From contig CALCCA010000088.1 in assembly GCA_937899725.1 (NCBI GenBank), positions 82,307-146,306 on the forward strand: a stretch of DNA of 64,000 nt, read 5' to 3'. Source of the stretch: an uncultured Halomicronema sp. (lineage in GTDB: Bacteria > Cyanobacteriota > Cyanobacteriia > Phormidesmidales > Phormidesmidaceae). The translations under genes were made by a program, and so were the position numbers. This document shows positions 49,438 to 56,336 of this stretch, in pieces. Position 1 is the first letter of the stretch. Each line of letters begins with the position of its first letter. The notes beneath the pieces were generated by a model that did no database searches, was not told the origin of the DNA, and was given only the letters and a program-made list of their open reading frames with translations.

Positions 49438-49962
49438 ATGGGTTTCTGGAAAAGCTTATTTAACGGTGCTGAGGCCGACCTCCCCCCTCGGGAACAAGCG
49501 TCATCAGCCAACACGCTGACCGAGGTCTCCAATCAAGACCGCGGCGCCCAAATCACGTTTAGCACTGACCGAGACATCGACCTCTACGAATTAGAGGAGC
49601 TGTGTGATGCTGTGGGTTGGGCTCGAAGACCGATTCGCAAAGTGCGCAAGGCGATTCAGCATAGCTTCTTAGTCGTGACGATGTGGGAACAGCAAGGCAG
49701 TCGTCGTCGCCTGGTTGGGTTTTCGCGCGCGACGTCTGATCACGCCTTCAATGCCACCATCTGGGATGTCGTGATCCACCCTGACTATCAGGGCAAGGGC
49801 TTGGGCAAAACGCTGATGAAACAGCTCATCAAAAAGCTCCGCAGCGAAGATATCAGCAACGTTACGTTGTTCGCCGATCCACATGTGGTGGATTTTTACC
49901 GCAATCTAGGATTCATGCCCGATCCAGAAGGGATCAAAGGCATGTTTTGGTATCCCGATTAG
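49438..49962 (+). CDS. GNAT acetyltransferase, Ycf52-like
   Basis: A 174-residue GNAT enzyme. The acetyl-CoA motif is [20 protein letters not shown] (motif A, with Q/R-x-x-G-x-G/A), followed by [19 protein letters not shown] (motif B). The N-terminal half, with [15 protein letters not shown] and [10 protein letters not shown], matches plastid Ycf52 and plant chloroplast NSI/GNAT proteins that acetylate photosynthetic proteins; acceptor specificity here is inferred. ATG 49438 begins MGFWKSLFN. Confidence 0.88.
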   Translation: MGFWKSLFNGAEADLPPREQASSANTLTEVSNQDRGAQITFSTDRDIDLYELEELCDAVGWARRPIRKVRKAIQHSFLVVTMWEQQGSRRRLVGFSRATSDHAFNATIWDVVIHPDYQGKGLGKTLMKQLIKKLRSEDISNVTLFADPHVVDFYRNLGFMPDPEGIKGMFWYPD

Positions 49963-50149
49963 TCTAATTGGCGGTCTCACTCCAACGGTCAGAGGCGGCT
50001 CCATAGCCTGCAATATGGACCGATGGGGCCGCTCAACTGATGGTGCTCAAGCCCCACAAAGACTCGATTGTCAGTGCGAAGTGAAGCTCGATCTCTGATG
50101 CAGCAAGCACTTTCAGCAGTAGTCACCCAGTTAGGGATGCGTGATGACG

Positions 50150-51079
50150 CTACGCATCGACTGCGGTCACGGTGGCTCCTGTCGTATCGATCGCGAGGGG
50201 GCAAGCATCTACCACGTCAATGCCCTGCTGCTGCCAAGTAATGGTCATCGCCTGGGCGATCGCCGCCGCCTGAGCCGGACTGCCCAAGGCTAACAGGGTC
50301 GGGCCAGCACCGCTGATGGTGACTCCATAAGCCCCGGCCTGACGAGCCGCTTGGCTCACGGCCTCATAGCCCGGTATCAAGGTTTTGCGATAGGGCTCAT
50401 GAATGCGATCGCCCAGGGCCGTGGCGAGCCAATCGCCATTGCCAGTGGCTAACGCTTGCATCAGCAACCCCAGATGCCCCAGCGTGTAGACAGCATCCGC
50501 ACGGGAATAGTGCTGGGGCAAAACCTGCCGTGCTTTCGCGGTTGAAATCTCAAAGGCGGGGATTGCCACGATAGGAATGATGGCAGCCTGCCAGGGCACT
50601 TCACAAATCATGCCATCGCCGGCCTCATTGGCCGTGGCCAGCCGGCACCCCCCCAATAGGGCGGGCACCACATTGTCAGGGTGGCCCTCGATCGCGGTGG
50701 CTAGCTGCGCCAGTTCAGCGGGACTTAAGACCTGGTCAGCCAAGGCGTTGGCACCTAAAATACCGCCCACAATCGCCGTCGATGAGCTGCCTAAGCCCCG
50801 AGCCAGCGGCAGGCCCAGCTTAATCTGCAATCGCACGGGCGGCACCGGCTGTTGGATGTGGGCGAAAAACTGACTAAAAGCGACATAGGCGAGATTTGAG
50901 GCATCCGTAGCGACGCGCTCGTGCTCGGCACCGGTCACAGTGATTTGCAGGGGTTCAGCCCCAGTTAGCGGCGTGAACGTAAACCGGTTGTAGCGGGTCA
51001 GGGCAGCGCCCAAACAGTCAAACCCCGGCCCAATGTTTGCCGTGGTCGCTGGTACCGAGACTACATATGAATTGGCCAT
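50150..51079 (-). CDS. thrB: Homoserine kinase
   Basis: A GHMP-family kinase making O-phospho-homoserine for threonine synthesis. The ATP loop LARGLGSSSTAIVGG is clear; SVPATTANIGPGFDCLG at the N-terminus and GAYGVTISGAGPTLLAL near the end are the other GHMP motifs. The 309-residue product from ATG 51079 is normal in size. It is divergent from the SLH-domain gene. Confidence 0.96.
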   Translation of the reverse strand: MANSYVVSVPATTANIGPGFDCLGAALTRYNRFTFTPLTGAEPLQITVTGAEHERVATDASNLAYVAFSQFFAHIQQPVPPVRLQIKLGLPLARGLGSSSTAIVGGILGANALADQVLSPAELAQLATAIEGHPDNVVPALLGGCRLATANEAGDGMICEVPWQAAIIPIVAIPAFEISTAKARQVLPQHYSRADAVYTLGHLGLLMQALATGNGDWLATALGDRIHEPYRKTLIPGYEAVSQAARQAGAYGVTISGAGPTLLALGSPAQAAAIAQAMTITWQQQGIDVVDACPLAIDTTGATVTAVDA

Positions 51080-51245
51080 GGCGCGCTTTTCCTTCCACAA
51101 TGCCGACAACTCCCCATTTCGCGAATCGCATATTACCATTCATTTAAGGACGTCCAACGATTGTTTGGCATCGCCTCTTGGCCCTGACGCCGGTTTTGCT
51201 CATTGTCAGCAGCTGTCATTCTCAAATACCCCACCCGGATCTCTG

Positions 51246-51743
51246 ATGAAAACACCCGTTCTCTCCATTGGCGCCATCGGATTAACCGCTCTAGGCATGG
51301 CTCTGCTGACACCGGGTGCGATCGCTGGTTCCCTTTCAGAGCCAACCGCCTCAATGACAGACGTGCCCCTGCCAACGCTTACGGTTCCGGTCAGCACTAG
51401 TCTGGAGATGGCGGCGCCCCAACAGGCTCAGGTCTTGCCTGACGGTGGCTTTGCCGATGTCGCCCCCACCCACTGGGCCTACAGCGCTGTCAATACTCTG
51501 ATCAATAACTATGGCTGCCTGGAAGGGTATCCCGATGGCACCTTTCGCGGTGATGAATTAGTTACCCGCTACGAGTTTGCCGCTGAGATGCTTGTCTGTC
51601 TGGACAACAGTGTGCTGTTTACTCAGCCGTATCCCTCTGAGAGTATCGAACAACTACTAGAGGAGCAAGAAGCGCTGAATTCGGAACTGGGCACCCTCTC
51701 AGATGCGGTCGAAGACAGCGAATCCAAAATTTTAGTGGATTAA
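51246..51743 (+). CDS. SLH-domain protein, porin-like N-terminal part only
   Basis: A 165-residue exported protein: signal peptide ending near PGAIAGS, a spacer, then one SLH domain (about 70-120) with DVAPTHWAYSAVNTLINNYG and GYPDGTFRGDELVTRYEFAA. A short coiled coil (ESIEQLLEEQEALNSELG) closes it. This is the N-terminal plan of cyanobacterial SomA/OprB-type porins, whose SLH anchors the outer membrane to peptidoglycan, but the beta-barrel of about 350 residues is missing. The stop overlaps the convergent CPBP gene by 4 bp. ATG 51246 starts the signal peptide. Confidence 0.82.
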   Translation: MKTPVLSIGAIGLTALGMALLTPGAIAGSLSEPTASMTDVPLPTLTVPVSTSLEMAAPQQAQVLPDGGFADVAPTHWAYSAVNTLINNYGCLEGYPDGTFRGDELVTRYEFAAEMLVCLDNSVLFTQPYPSESIEQLLEEQEALNSELGTLSDAVEDSESKILVD

Positions 51744-52642
51744 CGTCGGCGAAAGGCACTCTTCATCCCCGACTTGGGCGGATATGGTGGATGGCTGGCC
51801 ACGTAGGTGGCGTAGGCGATCAAACTCAAAAACAGCAGTCCCAGCAGTCCCGCGAGCGGATTTCCCCCTAGGCCAGTGACCCAGGCTGGAACGTCATCCG
51901 TTGCGACAATCCAGTCATTCACGTCAAATTGATAGTAGGCAAACACGAGGCCACCGTGCAGTCCTGTTGCTAGGCCCAGAGTGGTGGTCCAGCGGGACTG
52001 GTGTATGAGCCTCGTCGGGACGCGCCGCGCCCAGACCAGCGCGGCGCCCAATAAGCAAAGTCCGACAAATTGCGGCCAGGTTTTGATGATTTCTGCCAGG
52101 GGGCGCAGATAATGGGCGATCGCAAAGATGCCCGCGTTAACCCAGAGGGCGACTGGTGCAGCGTAGTCTTGTTCCAACTCAAACAACAGCCAACCTCGGA
52201 AGATTAGTTCCTCTGCCAGTCCTACCCCAATCCCCACCAGCAACCCTTCTAACAGATTGCGGATGAGTGGAGTGTCGCTGGAATTAACCCACTGCCCCCA
52301 ACCCAGAAACATCTGACAGCTGTAGAGCAACATCACGCCCACAGCCCCGGCCCCAAAAGCCGTTAGCCAGCCCCGCCACCAAGCCCATCCACCGTGCACC
52401 CCCAGCACCGCCCAGGGTGTTGAGCAGCGGTGGACTCGCCGTAGCCACAGGGGCAGACAACTGGCAAACACGGCACAGAGTAGGAGCGGTGCCCAAATGA
52501 CCGATCGCCCATTGGTGGCCGCATATTCGTGCTGATAGAGGGGCACCACGACGGGCGATGACACCAACACGACGGCCAATACGTAGGTAATCGCCCTGAC
52601 GAGGGCAGGACGATGCCGCAGCCAATCCCACAGCCTGCTCAA
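51740..52642 (-). CDS. CPBP family intramembrane protease
   Basis: A 300-residue polytopic membrane protein with the CPBP/ABI motifs: EELIFRGWLL (EExxxR), FAIAHYLRP (FxxxH) and GLHGGLVFAYY. The family includes CAAX-type prenyl proteases and bacteriocin-immunity proteins; substrate unknown. The start is TTG at 52642; no in-frame ATG fits. A GAGGAG (within the clpS end) lies 12 bases before it. The gene follows clpS by 9 bp, and its 3' end overlaps the convergent SLH gene. Confidence 0.87.
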   Translation of the reverse strand: MSRLWDWLRHRPALVRAITYVLAVVLVSSPVVVPLYQHEYAATNGRSVIWAPLLLCAVFASCLPLWLRRVHRCSTPWAVLGVHGGWAWWRGWLTAFGAGAVGVMLLYSCQMFLGWGQWVNSSDTPLIRNLLEGLLVGIGVGLAEELIFRGWLLFELEQDYAAPVALWVNAGIFAIAHYLRPLAEIIKTWPQFVGLCLLGAALVWARRVPTRLIHQSRWTTTLGLATGLHGGLVFAYYQFDVNDWIVATDDVPAWVTGLGGNPLAGLLGLLFLSLIAYATYVASHPPYPPKSGMKSAFRRR

Positions 52643-52651
52643 CGTGGGGGG

Positions 52652-52942
52652 TTACTCCTCAGGTTCAATCGAGCTGGTGAGGCCTTGGCCTTTAAGCCCT
52701 TCACAATAAAACTCAGCATGTTCGAGGGCACAAATAATCACGACAGCCACGCCCGCCACATGGGCTTGCATCATGATATTGACAGCTTGCGGCATCGATA
52801 GGCTAGGGACGACTTTCATTAAAGATTCAACGACGTGTTCCATCGAATTAAAGTCGTCGTTGTGCAGCAACACGCGATAGCGCGGGGCTGGTTTTCGAAC
52901 TGTGGATGTTGAGCGACTTTCGATCGTTTCGACAGCCACCAT
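52652..52942 (-). CDS. clpS: ATP-dependent Clp protease adaptor ClpS
   Basis: A 96-residue adaptor that hands N-degron substrates to the Clp protease. The core is YRVLLHNDDFNSMEHVVESL, then LMKVVPSLSMPQAVNIMMQ and GVAVVIICALEHAEFYCEGL. The NDDFNxM substrate pocket is present. The ATG at 52942 is followed by a short polar tail. It is co-transcribed with the CPBP protease gene. Confidence 0.95.
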   Translation of the reverse strand: MVAVETIESRSTSTVRKPAPRYRVLLHNDDFNSMEHVVESLMKVVPSLSMPQAVNIMMQAHVAGVAVVIICALEHAEFYCEGLKGQGLTSSIEPEE

Positions 52943-53313
52943 AGGCGCCTCAAATCACAAACTAAACGACTCAGACTGATGGATAACTGCTTTGGCTTGA
53001 GCGATCGCCCAGCGCCCCCGAGTGTACAGACTTACTGCAGAACTTTGAGACTGGTAGACTGGCCTTAACACCGTCACTCTGTGATGTCCTCTGCAGTTAC
53101 CAACAAGCTTCTTAAAGCTTAATGGAGATTCTCAAAGGTGACAAAGATAGCGCCAGCAACCCAGACAGTTTTGGCAGCGCTAGCGACTGATTACACCATA
53201 TCTTGTTGGAATTACAAAATTTTCGCCTTTTGTGGCCCTAGTGAGGGCGGCGATCGCAAATCGAGCTAGGCTGAAGTGAAGCCAATTGCTGAAAACTCCA
53301 GAGTCACCGAATC
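52943..53313. other. Divergent region between clpS and the 117-residue gene
   Basis: About 370 bp with no supported gene. A 22-codon frame from ATG 53122 lacks a ribosome site and is not called. Confidence 0.45.
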
Positions 53314-53667
53314 ATGGGCGCTGTTGCTTATCAAGTTGTCTATATTCAGTGCGGGAATGCCCGCCTTTATGGAGAGCTGGTTCAACATATTACAGAGCGC
53401 CACAACTGTTGGTTACGTCCCCTGTCTTTGCTGTTTTCCCAACCGCTCAACGGCCAGCCAGAATTTTTAGACCTGCGCGATGGCCCTGACATTATTTGCT
53501 CTGATGAGTTGATTCGTCCGGTCATGGATTTAGATTGGCTGGTGATTTTAGAGCAGCTGACGGCCAGTAAGACTGGTTGTGACTATCCTCAGGCCAATCA
53601 GTATTTGCGACAGTTTTTAGCGCAACTGGCCAGCCAGCGATCGGTATCATCTGAATTATCCGATTAG
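53314..53667 (+). CDS. Conserved hypothetical protein (117 residues)
   Basis: A soluble protein starting MGAVAYQVVYIQCGNARLYG, with CWLRPLSLLFSQP, EFLDLRDGPDIICSDELIRP and QANQYLRQFLAQLASQ. It looks like a well-ordered alpha/beta protein with no membrane segment. I do not recognise a named domain. The reading frame is clean, and ATG 53314 is its only strong start. Confidence 0.65.
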   Translation: MGAVAYQVVYIQCGNARLYGELVQHITERHNCWLRPLSLLFSQPLNGQPEFLDLRDGPDIICSDELIRPVMDLDWLVILEQLTASKTGCDYPQANQYLRQFLAQLASQRSVSSELSD

Positions 53668-54116
53668 GGCAGTATGCTCTGGGGCATGAGACGTCTCTGG
53701 GCCAATTTGTTGAGATAGGTCGATGCCCATAACTAACGCCAGTTTGGCTTAACCCCTCTCAGCGGGATACTCGATACCCACTCCGCCTTTGGCATCCTTC
53801 CCCAGAGAGGGAAGATTGTCGCCTCCACCGGCAGGTAAGCATGCTTAATGTCCTCGACGAAAAATCAGGGCTTTCTCCTCAAGCGCAGCCACACTAAAAG
53901 ACAGCACATTGCCCTTGGCAACCTGCTGTCTCACAAAACCATTCACGCTGTGCACCTGCACAAAACATCGTCCCTAAGTGATGATAAGTAGCTGGGCTAA
54001 TTCAAATGTAGGATGGGTTAGCGATAGCGTAACCCATGCGGGCGTTGGGTTTCGTCCCTCAACCTCAACCTACAGTGTCTTACGTTTAATTGGAACTTCC
54101 TACTTACTGAAACCAA
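53668..54116. other. Intergenic region with a cyanobacterial repeat
   Basis: The region between the convergent hypothetical and sugar-transferase genes holds the repeat at 54007-54074 and nothing else that I can support. Confidence 0.5.
54007..54074. repeat. Dispersed TGTAGG ... CCTACA repeat
   Basis: The 68-bp unit starts TGTAGGATGGGTTAGCG and ends CCTCAACCTACA, with an inner GTAACCCAT. Terminal TGTAGG/CCTACA and the GGGTTA/TAACCC pairing make a hairpin. This is a well-known family of short intergenic repeats in cyanobacteria and some other bacteria. Confidence 0.8.
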
Positions 54117-54830
54117 TCAATAAGCACCTTTGCGGTAAAGCACGGCTAAAACGGTCTCAAAAATCAGTCGGACATCATAGAAAACCGACCATTTCAACTG
54201 GTATTGCAGATCCATGCCAACGATCGCTTCAAAGTCGGTGACTGAAGAGCGGCCATGTACCTGCCATTCTCCCGTAATGCCGGGCTTGACGTTTAGGCGC
54301 TCCCAATGATGCGGCTCATAGCTCATTACCTCGTCTACGGTCGGCGGGCGAGTACCTACCAGACTCATGTCTCCCAGCAGAACATTCAAAAACTGAGGAA
54401 ACTCGTCCAGGCTGGTTTTTCTTAAAAAAGCACCCACCCGGGTAATTCTCGGATCGTTTTTGTTTTTGAAAATGAGCCCTTGTGCCTCATTTTCAATTAA
54501 GTGCTTGATAGCATCCGCATTGGTCACCATTGAGCGGAATTTCCAAATGCGGAATGTTTTGCCCCGATGCCCACAGCGGATCTGGCTGTAAAGGATTGGG
54601 CCTGGGTTATCAACTTGAATCGCGATCGCAATCGGCACAAACAAGATAGCCGTAATGAGCAATCCGACTGATGCCCCAAGGATATCTAAACACCGCTTGA
54701 AGAGGTTAGTCACCGAAGGGTGCTTAGCAGGCAGGCTCGACAAATCATCGAGGGTGGCATTATTGACCGGCACGGTCTCAGCAATCTCAAGGTTGAACGA
54801 GGTGGCGGACTGGCTAGAGATGTTAACCAC
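54117..54830 (-). CDS. Undecaprenyl-phosphate sugar phosphotransferase (initiating)
   Basis: A 237-residue bacterial sugar transferase (WbaP/RfbP-like catalytic domain without the N-terminal membrane bundle). One membrane segment (about 47-70) with KRCLDILGASVGLLI precedes the catalytic part: NPGPILYSQIRCGHRGKTF, FRIWKFRSM, RVGAFLRKTSLDEFPQFLNV, GDMSLVGTRPP and GITGEWQVHGRS. It starts exopolysaccharide repeat units at the inner membrane. GTG 54830 is the start, with AAGGAG ten bases upstream. No other glycan genes are adjacent. Confidence 0.92.
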   Translation of the reverse strand: MVNISSQSATSFNLEIAETVPVNNATLDDLSSLPAKHPSVTNLFKRCLDILGASVGLLITAILFVPIAIAIQVDNPGPILYSQIRCGHRGKTFRIWKFRSMVTNADAIKHLIENEAQGLIFKNKNDPRITRVGAFLRKTSLDEFPQFLNVLLGDMSLVGTRPPTVDEVMSYEPHHWERLNVKPGITGEWQVHGRSSVTDFEAIVGMDLQYQLKWSVFYDVRLIFETVLAVLYRKGAY

Positions 54831-55251
54831 AGAAACTCAACTCCTTGATTACCCCTTTGAACATCTCCAGAGTATTCGGAGTCCCTATATCCGTAAAAGC
54901 CCCGAGGACAAGGTTCATAAAAACTTCATGGCGAATCGCGATCCCCATAAAGTGTGTGAAGAGTCATCCAAAATGGGCTCATTCCTGCCTGCCGTCGGGT
55001 GAAGAGAGGGGAATGAGTCGTTGAAAACACGGATGATAGATTTCCGTAGATTCCCCAAGGGCACCATCGCGTTGTCTTCATAACCGCTTGTTGATGGAGG
55101 CACAGTTTGCTGTCGGCGGGAGCATTGGCAGAGGGTGTCAGCTTAGAGAGCAGCTATTCATGGCCTTGGAGTAAAACGATCATCCCCAGCCTGTAAGGAT
55201 TTAGCGGTGAATGGCGATACGCCCTCAGACTCATAAAGTGGGCTTTACACG
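54831..55251. other. Intergenic region without supported features
   Basis: About 420 bp between two minus-strand genes; should hold the sugar-transferase promoter. I see no gene, RNA or repeat. Confidence 0.45.
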
Positions 55252-55749
55252 CTAACGTCCGTACCCTTGGGAGCTAGCCAATTTATGCTGCAACAGCCAA
55301 AGCCCACCCAGACTGGCGGCGCTTGCCCAAGCCAAGCGACCACTTTGCAAATGCCCGGTGAGCAAGCAGATGCTGCCCCCAACCCAAAAAATTAGGGTGC
55401 CGCTACCCGCGATCGCCAACATAGTCCGAATTGCTTGCGTACTGGCCAGCAGTTGGGCGGCTAAATCATCACCCACTGGCATCGGTACCGATGCCTGCAG
55501 CGCGGCAGCAAAGGATTCATACTTGGCGAGGTCAATCTGATAGTAGGTGCCGAGTTCAGCATCTCTGAGTTCTTTAACGGAATACAGCCCGAACTGTTTA
55601 GTGTGGGCGATCGCCCGGCGAATCTGTTGTTTGGTCGCTAGCGATCGAAACGCCTCAAAGATCGACTCTCGATAAACACCAGTTTTCGCCATCTCGAGAA
55701 TGCGCTGGCTCAATTCGGTATCAGAGAGGCGAGAGGCAATTGGCGACAT
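55252..55749 (-). CDS. Hypothetical membrane protein (165 residues)
   Basis: A polar helical N-terminal 90 residues (with RILEMAKTGVYRESIFEAFR and KQQIRRAIAHTKQFGLYSV) precede two hydrophobic segments (about 108-130 and 138-155). The layout suggests a cytosolic domain tethered by a hairpin. No family is recognised. The ATG at 55749 follows a highly structured region (55802-55893), which would be in its leader. Confidence 0.65.
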   Translation of the reverse strand: MSPIASRLSDTELSQRILEMAKTGVYRESIFEAFRSLATKQQIRRAIAHTKQFGLYSVKELRDAELGTYYQIDLAKYESFAAALQASVPMPVGDDLAAQLLASTQAIRTMLAIAGSGTLIFWVGGSICLLTGHLQSGRLAWASAASLGGLWLLQHKLASSQGYGR

Positions 55750-56336
55750 CGGTTTAGCGATTGCTTTTAGACAGAATAAGTATGAGCGGCAATATCGCGC
55801 TGGCCACTTTGCTGAGGATACCGAGGAGCGCTGTGATCTTTAGCTCATCAGCAAAGTGGCTCCGCAGTCTTGTCCTAACCGGACTGGCGACTGCGATGAA
55901 TGGCTGAACGGTCAGTTTGAACGTAATTTTGATTTTATAGTAATGATGTATTAAAGCCGTCAAGCTCTGTGGAGCTACACCAGCCAGCCCCTGTCCTTAA
56001 GATTAAGCATGGGAGTACAAAACGGCAGTTTAGCCGCTATCCCCATGCGGGAAAATGCCACACAGCTTTTGGCCCTTGGGTAGTGAAAGCCTTAGGCCAT
56101 CTCGATCAACGATCATGCCTGTTGATGATGTCCATAAAAGGCACTGGCTCAAGAACCGTGATCGCGCCTTCATTCAGGATGCGGCTTGCCTATTCAATCC
56201 ACACTGCTGACACGCAAGCGGCGAAAAACTCACTGACGGCACTGGGCTAAAACCGAGCCACTAGGACGAGCTGGTGCCTCAGCGTGGCTCGTTAAAGCGT
56301 AAGCAACCGAATTTGCATCAATCTTGACTGCTGCCC
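55750..56336. other. Non-coding region with strong inverted repeats
   Basis: It contains the inverted repeats at 55802-55893. A 93-codon plus-strand frame (55969-56250) is low in ordered motifs and is not called. No transposase or RNA gene is recognised. Confidence 0.5.
55802..55893. repeat. Pair of inverted repeats (possible structured RNA)
   Basis: A perfect 13-bp pair GCCACTTTGCTGA/TCAGCAAAGTGGC has a 32-bp spacer (55802-55859). Directly after it, GCAGTC-TT-GTCC-TAACC-GGAC-TGGC-GACTGC forms a second hairpin (55863-55893). Confidence 0.7.

Noticed and set aside
53122..53190. 22-codon peptide starting MEILKGDKDSASN
   Set aside because: No ribosome-binding site and no way to tell it from chance at this length.
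55969..56250. 93-codon plus-strand gene
   Set aside because: No ribosome site, motif or ordered composition supports it.
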